Below are positions 50,783 to 60,850 of a DNA stretch of 64,000 nucleotides, in pieces. The stretch comes from Mycobacterium barrassiae (lineage in GTDB: Bacteria; Actinomycetota; Actinomycetes; Mycobacteriales; Mycobacteriaceae): assembly GCF_025822765.1 (NCBI RefSeq), contig NZ_JACKUK010000026.1:1-64000 (forward strand). The letters run 5' to 3'. The first letter of the stretch is position 1. Every line of letters starts with the position of its first letter. The notes under the pieces are model-generated. The model saw only the letters and a list, made by a program, of their open reading frames with translations, was not told where the DNA came from and ran no database searches. The translations under genes were made by a program, and so were the position numbers.

Positions 50783-51945
50783 TACGGCCCCTGATCCCCG
50801 CGATACGGAATGACGAGCGGATTCCCCGCAGTGTGCTGGGAGTGGCCCGCGGTGCACGGGCTGGGGAACTGCCCGATGGTGCGGCCCCACTGCATCTCCA
50901 GCCAGGTCAGATCGCACTCCCACCGGGTACCGGTGAAGAAGGAGGCGTCGAGGCGGCTGAGCGTGAGGTCAATGATGGCTGTCAGGTTGGCGTAGTCACC
51001 CCGTTGCCAAAGCTCGATGGTTTCGTTCGGAAACGGGAAGGTGAGGATCCCGCTCAGCGCCCGCGTCATGCTCGGGCCGGCGTTGGCAAGCGACTCCAGT
51101 ACCGGTCCGCTGTCGCGCAGGATCTTGACCAAGTCGTCCTTGGACTGGTTGACGGTGTCGGTGAGCAGCGCACCGAATTTGCCGAGCTTGTCAGCCGCGT
51201 CGACAAGGTCGTTTCGCTGATCGTTGAGCACCGCAAGCGCATCGGGGACCGTCTCCAGCGCGCGATCTACGACGGGCTGCTGAGCGGCCAACTGCCCGGC
51301 CAGGCTGTTCAGGCTCTCGGTGGCCGCGATGATGTCGCCGGACTGATCGTCAAGATAGGCGGTGAATCTGTCCAATTGCTCGATCAGGCTTCGCAGATCT
51401 CCCGCACGGCCCCGAAACGCGATGCTGAACGCTTCGGTGATGTCACCCAGCTTGCCTATCCCACCGCCGTTGAGCACCATCGACAGCGCCGCCAGCGTCT
51501 GCTCGGTAGTCGGGTAGAGACCGCTGTTCGCCAACGGAATCAGCGAACCATCATGCAGTCTGCCTTCAGGTGGGGCGTCTGCCGGGGCCGCCAGCTCGAT
51601 GTGCTGGGAACCCAGCAAGCTGGTCTGGCCAAGCTTGGCGGTGGCGTTGCCGGGCAATTCGACATCGCCGTTGACGCGCATGGTCACCAACGCGTGCCAG
51701 CCCTGTCGCTCGATATTCGTGACATTGCCGACCGTGACGTCGGCGACGCGCACCCTCGCGTTTTGTTGGAGATTGTTGACGTCGGGCATCTGCGCTTGGA
51801 CCACATAGGAGCCGGGTCCTTTGCCCTGGGTGCCCGGCAGCGGTAGCGAATTCAGCCCGCGCCAGTCGGCGCACCCAGAGGTCCCGATCACGACGGCGAC
51901 GATCAGCATCAGACCCGCCGCCGCGCGGCGTCGGCCGCTGATCAT
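50782..51945 (-). CDS. mceE: Mce-family lipoprotein MceE
   Basis: 387 residues from the ATG at 51945, preceded by AGGAGG. A lipoprotein signal MLIVAVVIGTSGC ends in Cys near residue 25, characteristic of MceE/LprK. The MCE domain follows (VQAQMPDVNNLQQNARVRVADVTVGNVTNIERQG). The C-terminal part has TRWECDLTWLEMQWGRTIGQFPSP. The stop overlaps the mceF start by one base; the start overlaps the mceD stop as ATGA. Confidence 0.92.
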   Translation of the reverse strand: MISGRRRAAAGLMLIVAVVIGTSGCADWRGLNSLPLPGTQGKGPGSYVVQAQMPDVNNLQQNARVRVADVTVGNVTNIERQGWHALVTMRVNGDVELPGNATAKLGQTSLLGSQHIELAAPADAPPEGRLHDGSLIPLANSGLYPTTEQTLAALSMVLNGGGIGKLGDITEAFSIAFRGRAGDLRSLIEQLDRFTAYLDDQSGDIIAATESLNSLAGQLAAQQPVVDRALETVPDALAVLNDQRNDLVDAADKLGKFGALLTDTVNQSKDDLVKILRDSGPVLESLANAGPSMTRALSGILTFPFPNETIELWQRGDYANLTAIIDLTLSRLDASFFTGTRWECDLTWLEMQWGRTIGQFPSPCTAGHSQHTAGNPLVIPYRGDQGP

Positions 51946-53276
51946 CGGCCACCTCCTGGGGGCACCATCATGCCGGGTAGACCGGCGGCGGGATCGGTCG
52001 ATACCGTCTCGGAGGGCGGCGCGTCCGGCGGTGCTTCCGCGGCCAGCGGTGCGTGCGGGGCCGGCGCTTCGGCGGGCAGCGGCGCAGGCGGCGGGGCGGG
52101 CGGGACATAATCCGGCCGCATCCATTCCTCGCTGAAGGTGACTTCGTTCGGCCTGGCCTGCGTTCCCACGAAAAGGTCGAATCCCAGCGGCGGCCAGTTG
52201 TACTGGCGGTTCTTCACGATCGGTGCCAGGTACTGCACACAAAGCTTCGAGGCCTGCTCGGCGCCCAGGCGGGACGCGGCCTGGATTGCTCCGCAGAGGA
52301 AGGCGATGGGGTTGGCGAAGTTGTTGACCGGCAGCGCACCGGTGAACGCGCCGTTGGCCGGCTCGAAAATGTTGCTGAAGTTCTGGAATGCGGTCGGGGT
52401 GATATGCAGCGCTTGCTCGATGTCGTCGATGCTGTCGACCAGTGTGGTGGTGACCGAAGCCAGCTTGTCCGATGTGGTGCCGAGCGCCTCGCGGTTGTCG
52501 GCGGCAAAGCTGCCCAGATCGCCTACGACCGCATTGAGGTCCTCCATCGTTTGACCGACCTTGTTCGGGTCGTCGGCCAAGAGTCCCGTCACGGCGGACA
52601 AATTGCGGTTGAGCTGCTCGAGCAGACCGGTAATGTCGTGCAGCGCCGACACCAGCGTGGAGAGGTTCTTGAAGGTGGCGAAGATGTCGCCGCTGTGGTC
52701 ACTGAGCGCAGATATCGTCTGCGACAGCTTGATGACGGTGTCACGGATGGTGGTGCCCTGACCGCGCAGGTTGTCGGCGGCGGTGTTGATGAACTCACCC
52801 AGTGTGCTGACCCCACCGGGCGTGGTGGGTTGCAGCAGTTCGTTCAGCCGCTGGAGTTGGTCGCGGATGTCGTCCCATTCGACCGGCACCGCGGTGCGGG
52901 ACTGCGGGATCTCGGCGCCATCGCCCAGCGTGGGGCCGGTGGAATAGGCGGGCGTGAGCTGGATCGCCCGGCCCGTCACCAGCTGTGGCGACAGGATTAC
53001 GGCGTTGACGTCCGCGGGGACTTTGTACTCGCCATCGATCCAGAACCAGATCTTGACCCGCTCAGGCTGCGGTTCTATTTTCGCCACTTTGCCCACCGGC
53101 ACGCCCAGGATTCGCACATCGTCACCGGGGAACAGCCCGATGCTGTTCTCGAAGTAGCCGGCGACCATCGTGCGGCCGGTCTGGCTGGTGGTGCGCACCG
53201 CGACGACGACCCCGGCAACCATCACCACGACGAGTGCCACCGCCAGGACGGTGCGCGACATCAGCTTCTCGATCAT
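51942..53276 (-). CDS. mceD: Mce-family protein MceD
   Basis: 444 residues with a membrane anchor (TVLAVALVVVMVAGVVVAVRT) and an MCE domain (GYFENSIGLFPGDDVRILGVPVGKVAKIEPQPERV). The long helical region and the alanine/proline-rich tail (PPAPPPAPLPAEAPAPHAP) are normal for MceD. It overlaps mceE and mceC by 4 bp each. Confidence 0.92.
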   Translation of the reverse strand: MIEKLMSRTVLAVALVVVMVAGVVVAVRTTSQTGRTMVAGYFENSIGLFPGDDVRILGVPVGKVAKIEPQPERVKIWFWIDGEYKVPADVNAVILSPQLVTGRAIQLTPAYSTGPTLGDGAEIPQSRTAVPVEWDDIRDQLQRLNELLQPTTPGGVSTLGEFINTAADNLRGQGTTIRDTVIKLSQTISALSDHSGDIFATFKNLSTLVSALHDITGLLEQLNRNLSAVTGLLADDPNKVGQTMEDLNAVVGDLGSFAADNREALGTTSDKLASVTTTLVDSIDDIEQALHITPTAFQNFSNIFEPANGAFTGALPVNNFANPIAFLCGAIQAASRLGAEQASKLCVQYLAPIVKNRQYNWPPLGFDLFVGTQARPNEVTFSEEWMRPDYVPPAPPPAPLPAEAPAPHAPLAAEAPPDAPPSETVSTDPAAGLPGMMVPPGGGR

Positions 53277-54604
53277 GGTTGTCTCCCTGGCGTGGGCAAC
53301 TGCTCACCCGGCGCGGGCACATAGACCGGGGCGGGGGTCGGTTCAGGCGTGGACGCCAGCTCGGGCGGCGGGGGCGCCGGCGGCCCGGGCGGCGGGCCGC
53401 CCGGCGGTGGGGCCGGCAGCGGTTCGCGGTACGGGTAGCGGCCCGGGAACTGCGCGGGCAGCCTCGGATCTTGGTTGCCGGTGATCGCGTCGGGCAGTGT
53501 CAGGTGCGGCTCGCCGCCCTGACCGGTCCGGGGGTACGGCACCGGTAGCGCGGGCGTCCCCGGCTGGCCGGTTTGCGGGTCGGTCAGTTCCGAGGGCAGC
53601 AACACGGCTGGGTCCAGTCCCAGATCGGAGAACGCGGCATCGACGAACGGCTGAACGAACTGACCGGGCAGCAAGTTGACGATATACGCCTTGAAGAAGG
53701 GTCCCGAGCCAAGCGATTCCCCGAGCGACATCGCGTAGGTGTTGAGCCCCTTGAGAGCCAGTTGCACCCGCTCTTTGCGGTCGTCGATGATCGTCAGCAC
53801 GCCGTTGAGCTTTTCCAGAGCCGGCCGCAGTTGTTCTCGGTTCTCTTCGATGAATCCCTTGAGTTGCCGCGCCGCCGACGAGACGTTGTACCAAATCTGA
53901 TCCAAGGCGTCGCTTTGCGTCCGCAGTTCGGCCAGCAACGCATTGGTGTCCTTCACCAGGCTGACCACCTGGTCGGTGCGCCTGGCCAGTACTCCCGTCG
54001 CTTTCGCCGCGTTGTCGAGCAGGTTGCGCAAGTTGGCGTCACGTTCGTTTAGTGTTTGGGCGAACCGCGCTACGCCCTGCACGGCGACCTGGAGCTCTTC
54101 CGGGGTGTCGGAGAATGTCTGGGCCAGGGTTGCCAACGACTCCGAGACCTGGGCGGTGTTCAGCCCACCTATCGTGGTGGCCAAGTCGCCAAGGGCGTCG
54201 GGCAGCTGGTAGGGCGACGTGGTCCGCTCGATCGGGATGGTGGTGACCAGCGTGTCGTCGCCGCGGGGCAGGACCTCGAGCACCTTGGTGCCCAGGAGGC
54301 TTTTGGCCCTGATGCGGGCCTCCGAACGGTCCCCCACATGAATGCTTTGGTCCACCGAGAACGTGACGAGCACCCGCGATCCCTCGAGGTCGATGCTGGA
54401 CACCTTTCCGGCGCCAAAGCCGGAGACTTCGACCGAGGCGCCGGTGAACAGACCACCGGCGTCGGCGAATTCGGCTGAATAAGTGTTGCCCTGGTTGAAG
54501 AACGGCAGCTTCTGGTAGTTGAGCGCGGCCAGCGTGATCGCCAGCACCGCGATGACCCCGGTGAGCCCGATGGTCACGGGGTTGCGTTCGGAGAAGGTCT
54601 TCAT
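53273..54604 (-). CDS. mceC: Mce-family protein MceC
   Basis: 443 residues from the ATG at 54604 (MKTFSERNPVTIGLTGVIAVLAITLAAL...), which overlaps the mceB stop; the frame upstream is a shadow. The MCE domain is YSAEFADAGGLFTGASVEVSGFGAGKVSSIDLEGSRV. A very proline-rich C-terminus (PPPGGPPPGPPAPPPP) ends the protein, as in other MceC chains. Confidence 0.92.
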   Translation of the reverse strand: MKTFSERNPVTIGLTGVIAVLAITLAALNYQKLPFFNQGNTYSAEFADAGGLFTGASVEVSGFGAGKVSSIDLEGSRVLVTFSVDQSIHVGDRSEARIRAKSLLGTKVLEVLPRGDDTLVTTIPIERTTSPYQLPDALGDLATTIGGLNTAQVSESLATLAQTFSDTPEELQVAVQGVARFAQTLNERDANLRNLLDNAAKATGVLARRTDQVVSLVKDTNALLAELRTQSDALDQIWYNVSSAARQLKGFIEENREQLRPALEKLNGVLTIIDDRKERVQLALKGLNTYAMSLGESLGSGPFFKAYIVNLLPGQFVQPFVDAAFSDLGLDPAVLLPSELTDPQTGQPGTPALPVPYPRTGQGGEPHLTLPDAITGNQDPRLPAQFPGRYPYREPLPAPPPGGPPPGPPAPPPPELASTPEPTPAPVYVPAPGEQLPTPGRQP

Positions 54605-55626
54605 TTCGGTGCGCACCGCCCCGTGCTCTGCCCGGCCGCCTTGACGTAGACCGGCTGGCCGCCCTTGCCGTTGAGCTTGAGCACCGCGTCGCACAGATAG
54701 AAGCTGAAGTAGTCGCCGTACATGGCCTGCCGGTTCAGCGCGCGGTACTTGTCCGGCAGCTGTTCGATGAAGCGTTCTAGGTATTCGTGGTCGGCGACCG
54801 CGATGCCCGCCGCGCGGTCGAGCTCTTGTACCACCCGCTGGAACGGCTCGCGGGCGTCGGCGAACAGATCGGCGAATGAACCTGCGCCGGCGTCGATGTG
54901 GGCCACCGCGTTGGAGAGGTCGGTTCTGCGTTCGGCCAACCCGCCCACCAGCTCCGACAGCGCCGTCACGGCTTTGTCGAACCGCTCGCTCTGGCCGCCG
55001 AGCGACCCCAATACGATGTTGAGGTTGTCGATGGTCTGCCCGATCAGAAGGTCGCGGTCGGCCAACGTGTTGGTCACCGCGGCGGCCTGGGTCAGGAACG
55101 ACCCGATCGTGGTGCCCTGTCCCTGAAATGCCTCTATCAACTGTCCGGTCAGCTCATTGACCTGGTCCGGGTCCAGCGCCCGAAACAGCGGCTGAAAGCC
55201 ACCGATCACGGCGTCGAGGTCCAATGCGGGTCGGGTGTGGTCGGTCGGAATCGTGTCACCGGGCTCGAGTGTCTGAAGCCCACCGGCGCCTTCGAGTAAT
55301 GCCAGGAAGCGGTTGCCGATCAAGTCGTCGAAGCGGATCTCTACGCGGGACCCCTCCGTGAGGACCACGGACTCGTCGGCAGAGAACTCGACCCGCACCG
55401 TTGCGTCCCGGTTGACGACGATGTTTTGAACCTTGCCGACCTCGACGCCCGCGATGCGGACGATATCGCCATTCCGCAGACCCGACACGTTCACGAACTG
55501 AGCGAAGTAGCTCTTTCCCTGCTCGAATCGAAACTGCGCGAAGACGGTAAACAGCACCAACGCGCCGAGCAGGCAAACCGCGAGGAAGATGCCCAGGCGC
55601 CAGGCGGCGGCTTTCAGCTCTTTCAC
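54601..55626 (-). CDS. mceB: Mce-family protein MceB
   Basis: 341 residues from the GTG at 55626, preceded by GGAGAAG. Anchor ELKAAAWRLGIFLAVCLLGALVLFTVF, MCE domain FAQFVNVSGLRNGDIVRIAGVEVGKVQNIVV, then a helical domain and a Cys-containing end (YLCDAVLKLNG...GRCAPK). The length of about 340 is typical for MceB. A longer open frame upstream overlaps mceA in another frame and is not coding. Confidence 0.92.
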   Translation of the reverse strand: MKELKAAAWRLGIFLAVCLLGALVLFTVFAQFRFEQGKSYFAQFVNVSGLRNGDIVRIAGVEVGKVQNIVVNRDATVRVEFSADESVVLTEGSRVEIRFDDLIGNRFLALLEGAGGLQTLEPGDTIPTDHTRPALDLDAVIGGFQPLFRALDPDQVNELTGQLIEAFQGQGTTIGSFLTQAAAVTNTLADRDLLIGQTIDNLNIVLGSLGGQSERFDKAVTALSELVGGLAERRTDLSNAVAHIDAGAGSFADLFADAREPFQRVVQELDRAAGIAVADHEYLERFIEQLPDKYRALNRQAMYGDYFSFYLCDAVLKLNGKGGQPVYVKAAGQSTGRCAPK

Positions 55627-55657
55627 GTCTTCTCCCGATCCGGTCGGCTGGCGGCTG

Positions 55658-57037
55658 TCATGGCGGTGTCTGTCCATTCGACGCGGGATTTGCCGGGCCC
55701 GGGCCGGGGCCGGCCGGCGCCACTCCCGGCCATAGCGGCACCCCGCCCGGCCCATACAGCGGCGCGCCGTACGCCGGCGCTCCCGGATAGGGCACCGGTC
55801 CGATCGCCGGCCCCGGGATGCACTTGCGGACGCTCGGTGGCTCCGGGACAGCGCGCGTGACCGGAAGCCAGTTGGCATAGCAGGGGTGCCCGATGCCGGG
55901 GTTGGGCCGAATGTCCACGCCAGTGCCCCAACCGGTGTTTGTGATGAGCTGACGCACCGGGAAGTTCTTCGCAACGTCGGGCAGCGACCCACAGCCGGGC
56001 TTGCCGCCCGGTCCACCCTTTGCCGCGACGACCGGGAGATGGTCCGGATACCTGTACGGGTCGTTGCCCAGCAGCAGGGCGGCGTCGAAATGGAGGGTCC
56101 GGCCGTCGCGCCCGCCAAACACCTCGTAGCCCCCGTTCTCGAGGTTGAAGTGTGCGCCCTGGAGCAAGCAGGTGAAGCTCGGGCTGTATTCGAGCAGCAG
56201 ACCCGTGGTGGGCTCGAGGACGTCAGCTGAGGCGACGAGGTTGTCCTTGCTGGTGGCGAGCAGATTGGACCCGGCCTGACCGAAGCCGGTGACGTTGAGC
56301 AGCAAGTTGTCCAGTGAGCTCGAATGATCCACGACGGTCTGGCTTGTGGTGCTGGCGGCATCCAGGACGGTCAAGATGTCCTGGGCCGCCGCTGCGTAGG
56401 TGTCGTTGAAGTTCTTGAACGAGCGCCAGTCTTCGCGGATGAGCTCGCTGCGGTCGTTGAGCGCCGTCAGCACCTGGTTCAGATCGGTGGTGGCCTGGCC
56501 CATCCGTTCGCCTTGTCCACGGACCGCGTCGGCCACAGCGGTCAGCACCGCATTCAGCTTCGCGGGGTCGATCATGTCGATCAGGTCGACGACGTTTTCG
56601 AAGACCGAGTTGACCTCTGTGCTGACGTTCCTCGAGCGCAACACAGCGCCTGCGGCCAGCCGTTCTTTGCTCGGGTTCTCCGGATAGACCAGGTCGACGA
56701 ACTTGGCGCCGAACGCGGTGGTGACGTCGATCTCTGCCTCGACGTTGGCCGGGATGTACTGGATCTGATCCGGTTGGATCTCCAGCGTGAGGCGCGCACC
56801 GTCCTTGGAATTGCCGACCTGGCCGACCCTGCCCACCTCCACGCCGCGCATTTTCACCTTGGCGTTGGTCTCCATGATGATCCCGGATCGTTCCGATGTC
56901 AGCGTCACCGGCACGAATGATTTGAACGTGCCAGAGAAGATCGCCGAGGTCACCACGACGAACACCACAGTGACAACGATCAGCATCAACGCCCACCATC
57001 CGGGGCCGATGCGCTGTTCTCCTGGCCTTTTCTCCAT
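55658..57037 (-). CDS. mceA: Mce-family protein MceA
   Basis: 459 residues; anchor WWALMLIVVTVVFVVVTSAIFSG, MCE domain VTLTSERSGIIMETNAKVKMRGVEVGRVGQV, then FGAKFVDLVYPENPSKERL, the standard MceA block. The C-terminal region carries paired cysteines and a glycine/proline-rich tail (YGAPLYGPGGVPLWPG). It is the first of the six Mce proteins and lies 4 nt after yrbEB. Confidence 0.93.
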   Translation of the reverse strand: MEKRPGEQRIGPGWWALMLIVVTVVFVVVTSAIFSGTFKSFVPVTLTSERSGIIMETNAKVKMRGVEVGRVGQVGNSKDGARLTLEIQPDQIQYIPANVEAEIDVTTAFGAKFVDLVYPENPSKERLAAGAVLRSRNVSTEVNSVFENVVDLIDMIDPAKLNAVLTAVADAVRGQGERMGQATTDLNQVLTALNDRSELIREDWRSFKNFNDTYAAAAQDILTVLDAASTTSQTVVDHSSSLDNLLLNVTGFGQAGSNLLATSKDNLVASADVLEPTTGLLLEYSPSFTCLLQGAHFNLENGGYEVFGGRDGRTLHFDAALLLGNDPYRYPDHLPVVAAKGGPGGKPGCGSLPDVAKNFPVRQLITNTGWGTGVDIRPNPGIGHPCYANWLPVTRAVPEPPSVRKCIPGPAIGPVPYPGAPAYGAPLYGPGGVPLWPGVAPAGPGPGPANPASNGQTPP

Positions 57038-57041
57038 GTCG

Positions 57042-57896
57042 CTAGCCCGCCAAGTTGAAATTGCCGGACTGCCCGTAGACGGCCAGTGAAATGAAGATGA
57101 TCACGACCGCTGCGACCACCATCGAGGTGCGCACCGCGCGACCCACGGCCTCACCGACCCCGGCCGGCCCGCCGGACGCGTTGTACCCGTAGTAGGTGTG
57201 CACCAGCATGACCACCAGCGTGATCGCGACAACCTGGAAGAACGACCAGATCAGATCGGTGGGGTTGAGGAAGGTGTTGAAGTAGTGGTCGTAGACGCCG
57301 GAACCCTGGCCGTAGATGGCGGTGGTGCCGATGCGAGCGGCCACGAACGCCATCATCACCGCGATGCAGTACAGAGGGATCACCACGATTACCCCCGCGA
57401 GGACCCGGGTGGATGCGAGGTAGGTGACGCTGCGGATACCGATCACCTCGAGTGCGTCGATCTCTTCGTTGATCCGCATCGCGCCGATCTGAGCGGTTGC
57501 ACCGGCGCCGATCGTCGCCGACAAGGCGACTGACGTCGTCCCCGGCACGATCAACCGCACGTTGAAGAATGCCGACGCGAACCCCGTGAGGGCCTCGAAG
57601 CCCACCGACGCCAACTGGTTGTACCCCTGCACCGCAACCAATGCGCCAGTGGTGAGGGTGAGGAAGCCGACGATCGCTACGGTTCCCCCGACCACTGCGA
57701 GTGCCCCGGAACCCAATCCCATCTGAGCGATAAGCCGCCACAGTTCTGTCCGGTAGTTGATGACAGCATCCGGAATCGACATGAGTGTCTTGGCATAGAA
57801 CTGCGCCTGCGATCCGATCCGCCGCCACCCTTCGACCGCGCCTTCGGACGCGCGGCGCAGACGCATGTAGGGCTTGCTCGGAACGGCCTGTGTCAT
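57042..57896 (-). CDS. yrbEB: YrbEB permease subunit of the Mce transporter
   Basis: 284 residues with about five membrane segments and the MlaE/YrbE signature VALSATIGAGATAQIGAMRINEEIDALEVIGI in the coupling loop. Together with YrbEA it forms the membrane core that, with a separately encoded MceG ATPase, drives lipid import. The ATG at 57896 fits the family N-terminus (KPYMRLRRASEGAVEGWRRIG). Confidence 0.93.
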   Translation of the reverse strand: MTQAVPSKPYMRLRRASEGAVEGWRRIGSQAQFYAKTLMSIPDAVINYRTELWRLIAQMGLGSGALAVVGGTVAIVGFLTLTTGALVAVQGYNQLASVGFEALTGFASAFFNVRLIVPGTTSVALSATIGAGATAQIGAMRINEEIDALEVIGIRSVTYLASTRVLAGVIVVIPLYCIAVMMAFVAARIGTTAIYGQGSGVYDHYFNTFLNPTDLIWSFFQVVAITLVVMLVHTYYGYNASGGPAGVGEAVGRAVRTSMVVAAVVIIFISLAVYGQSGNFNLAG

Positions 57897-57905
57897 CGGT
57901 TCACC

Positions 57906-58676
57906 TCATTGCACCGTGAACTGGATACCGACGGCGGTCACGATCATGTTGATCGCGAACAACACCATGAAGGTGAACACGACCGTCTCGTTGACCGCGT
58001 TGCCGACACCGGCTGGGCCGCCGCCGACCGAGATGCCCTTGTAGCAGGCGATCAGACCTGCCGACATGCCGAAGAGCATCGCCTTTACCAGCGAGACGAT
58101 GACGTCGGCAGGGCCGGTGAGGAGCGTCAGACCTGCCACGAACGCACCGGGCGAGACATGCTGGACGAACACGGTGAACAAGAACGCGCCGGTCAGGCCC
58201 ACGAGGATTACCGAGGCAGATAGCGCCAAAGCCACCGTGGTCGCCGCCAGTACCCGGGGAACCACCAACGCCTGGATGGGATTGACGCCCATCACCCGCA
58301 GCGCGTCGATTTCGTCGCGAATGGTCCGCGCCCCGAGATCGGCGCACATGGCGGTGGCGCCCGCTCCGGAGACCACGAGCACCGTCACGATGGGCCCGAT
58401 CTGGTTCACCGTGCCGATCGCGGCGCCGGTGCCGGAAAAATCCGAAGCTCCGAATTCGGTGAGCAGGACGTTGAAGGTGAATACCAGAAGCACCGAGTAG
58501 GGCATCGTCAGCATGAGCGCCGGCAAGACAGAAACCCTTGCTACGAACCAGCTCTGGAGTATGTACTCCTTCCAGGCGAACGGCGGTTTGACCATCTGCA
58601 CGAACGTGTCGAGCGTCATGGCAAAGAAGCCGCCGAGTGCACGAACCGGCTTGCCACCCAGATACGTCGACACCAT
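57906..58676 (-). CDS. yrbEA: YrbEA permease subunit of the Mce transporter
   Basis: 256 residues from the ATG at 58676 (MVSTYLGGKPVRALGGFF); an earlier in-frame start at 58715 would add 13 residues. It has five membrane segments and the coupling-loop motif ATAMCADLGARTIRDEIDALRVMGVNPIQALVVPR. First gene of the operon; its promoter should lie in the gap to the right. Confidence 0.92.
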   Translation of the reverse strand: MVSTYLGGKPVRALGGFFAMTLDTFVQMVKPPFAWKEYILQSWFVARVSVLPALMLTMPYSVLLVFTFNVLLTEFGASDFSGTGAAIGTVNQIGPIVTVLVVSGAGATAMCADLGARTIRDEIDALRVMGVNPIQALVVPRVLAATTVALALSASVILVGLTGAFLFTVFVQHVSPGAFVAGLTLLTGPADVIVSLVKAMLFGMSAGLIACYKGISVGGGPAGVGNAVNETVVFTFMVLFAINMIVTAVGIQFTVQ

Positions 58677-59084
58677 CAGCAGCACCCCCGCGGCGCGGAC
58701 ATGCACCAGGTGCACGGCCCGTGCGAGCCGCTGCCGGACCAGCCCGCGCGCACAGCCGCGGCGAGGACGCCCCGGGTCGCCCGCAGCGCTACACAGTCAC
58801 GATCAGCCGGCAACATGGCCGGAACGCTACGAGGCCATCAGCACGGTGACTGCTCCATCAAGAGGGATTATGAGTCCCTCGTCAGAGTCATTCCCCGGCC
58901 ATCCGGCCAGCCAGACATGGATTTGCTGTGCAGATCCCTAACGAGCGCCGAATGCCCAGCTGTCGCTGACCGCAACGCGTCTGGCGCTGGCGCGGAGCGC
59001 TTTTGACGACCGCGTCACCAATCATCCTGTGAAGTCGAGGCGTCCGTTGGGTTGCGCCGGCAGGCGCCCCGCATCAACACCGGC
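58677..59084. other. Gap upstream of the mce operon
   Basis: No supported gene. It should contain the mce promoter on the minus strand and the 3' end of the acyl-CoA synthetase transcript. A weak dyad (GGGATTATGAGTCCC, near 58862-58876) is the only structure seen. No regulator gene of the Mce1R type lies next to it; the nearest GntR gene is at 60851. Confidence 0.4.
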
Positions 59085-60764
59085 TCACCCATCTCGGTAT
59101 TCACCCACCAAATCGTTTGTCTGACTTGCATTTTCGCGAGCCCGCAGGTCGACGCGCCGAATCTTGCCGGAGATCGTCCTGGGTAGCTCCATGAATTCGA
59201 TCCGGCGGATCCGTTGGTAAGGCGCGAGGTTTAGCCGCGCATGGGCGAAGATGGCGTCGGCCGTAGCGCGATCGGGGACCCACCCCGCCGCCAAACTGAC
59301 ATATGCCTTGGGCACCGCCAACCGCGTTGGATCGGGGGCCGGCACCACCGCCGCCTCGGCCACCGCCGGATGCTCGATGAGCACGCTTTCCAATTCGAAC
59401 GGGGAGATCTTGTAGTCGGACGCTTTGAACACATCGTCGGTGCGCCCGATGTACGTGATGTAACCGTCGGCGTCGCGGCTCGCGACGTCCCCGGTGTGGT
59501 AGTAGCCGGCTTCGGTGACCGCGTCGTTGCGGTCTTCGTCGCCGAGATACCCGGTCATGAGGTTCACAGGTCGCGGGTCCATTCGCAGGCAGATCTCCCC
59601 CTCATCGGCCGGTTTCCCGGTGACGGAGTCGACGATCTCCACGGCAACGCCCGGCAGCGGCCGGCCCATCGATCCGGGTTTGACCGGTGAGCCCGGGGTG
59701 TTGCCGATCAACGCCGTGGTCTCGGTCTGCCCGAACCCGTCCCGGATCGTCAGCCCCCATCGCTTTTGGACATTCGCGATGACTTCCGGGTTGAGCGGCT
59801 CCCCCGCGCCGACCGCCTCCCGCAGCGCGGCCGGCGTGGGACCCAGATCGGCTTGAATAAGCATGCGCCACACCGTCGGTGGCGCGCACAACGAAGTGAC
59901 GTCAGCCTGCCGCAGCATCGTGAGGAATCGCTCTGCATCGAAGCGCGCGTAGTTGTACACCACGATGGTCGACTCGGCGATCCACGGCGCGAAGAACGAA
60001 CTCCAGGCGTGTTTGGCCCATCCCGGAGAGCTGATGTTGAGGTGGACGTCGCCTGGGCGGAGCCCAAGGAAGTACATCGTCGACAAATGCCCGACCGGAT
60101 AGGACCGGTGCGTGTGCTCGACGAGTTTGGGCCGACTGGTGGTGCCGGACGTGAAGTAGACCAGCATCGGATCGTCCGCGCCGGTCTGGACGCCGGGCCA
60201 TGACGACTCGACTACCGTGTCGGCCAGGCGGTAGCGGCGCCACGGAGCTGGGGCGTCGCCAATCGCGAAGCGCCCGAAATCCCCGGGAATCTCGGCGAAT
60301 TTGTCCACCTGGTCGGCGTTGGTGATGACGTGGCGTACCGCGCCCCGCCCGACTCGGTCGGCTAGGTCCTTGGGCCCCAGCGCCGTCGTGGCCGGCATGA
60401 TCACGGCGCCCAGTTTCATCACCGCGAGCACCGACTCCCACAACTCGACCTGGTTGCCGAGCATTACCATGACGCGATCGCCGGGCGCGACGCCTTCTTC
60501 GGCGAGCGAGGTGGCGAGCCGGCCGGATCGCTCGGACATCTCGGCGAACGAATACGAGCGGTCGGACCCGTCCTCATCGATGATGCGCAGCGCCGTTCGG
60601 GGGTTGTTGGCAGCAACGGGGTCGAACCAGTCGAGTGCCCAGTTGAACCGGTCCCCGACGTCGGGCCAGCGGAAGGCGGTGACCGCCGAGTCGTAGTCGT
60701 CGCGGTGCTGCACGAGAATGTCGCGGGCAGCGCGGTAGGCCTCTCGGCCGGTTGCACGATCCAT
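59085..60764 (-). CDS. AMP-forming acyl-CoA synthetase
   Basis: 559 residues from the ATG at 60764, preceded by GAGGAG; in-frame starts further upstream lack this site. ANL-superfamily motifs: the P-loop YFTSGTTSRPKLVEHTH (A3), DGFGQTETT (A5), YYHTGDVASRDADGYITYIGRTDDVFKASDYKISPFELE (A7-A8) and the adenylation Lys in PRTISGKIRRVDLR (A10). The overall layout is that of acetyl- and medium-chain acyl-CoA synthetases. It would activate an organic acid, perhaps one brought in by the neighbouring Mce system or used by the cluster to the right. Confidence 0.9.
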   Translation of the reverse strand: MDRATGREAYRAARDILVQHRDDYDSAVTAFRWPDVGDRFNWALDWFDPVAANNPRTALRIIDEDGSDRSYSFAEMSERSGRLATSLAEEGVAPGDRVMVMLGNQVELWESVLAVMKLGAVIMPATTALGPKDLADRVGRGAVRHVITNADQVDKFAEIPGDFGRFAIGDAPAPWRRYRLADTVVESSWPGVQTGADDPMLVYFTSGTTSRPKLVEHTHRSYPVGHLSTMYFLGLRPGDVHLNISSPGWAKHAWSSFFAPWIAESTIVVYNYARFDAERFLTMLRQADVTSLCAPPTVWRMLIQADLGPTPAALREAVGAGEPLNPEVIANVQKRWGLTIRDGFGQTETTALIGNTPGSPVKPGSMGRPLPGVAVEIVDSVTGKPADEGEICLRMDPRPVNLMTGYLGDEDRNDAVTEAGYYHTGDVASRDADGYITYIGRTDDVFKASDYKISPFELESVLIEHPAVAEAAVVPAPDPTRLAVPKAYVSLAAGWVPDRATADAIFAHARLNLAPYQRIRRIEFMELPRTISGKIRRVDLRARENASQTNDLVGEYRDG

Positions 60765-60850
60765 GGGTCGGGGCTCCTCACATCGGTTCATCTGGGAAAC
60801 TGGCGGTGACGGCGCCACTGCGGGGCCGAAGGGGATTTCAAGGAGGCTGC

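Noticed and set aside
55627-56361. N-terminal extension of mceB overlapping mceA
   Set aside because: It is a serine/arginine-rich shadow of mceA in another frame. The GTG at 55626 with GGAGAAG and the membrane anchor is the proper start.
48190-58676. Calling the operon mce4 (sterol uptake) or mce1
   Set aside because: No kstR-type sites, kshA/hsa or fadD5 neighbours are visible, so the numbered group cannot be decided from this window.
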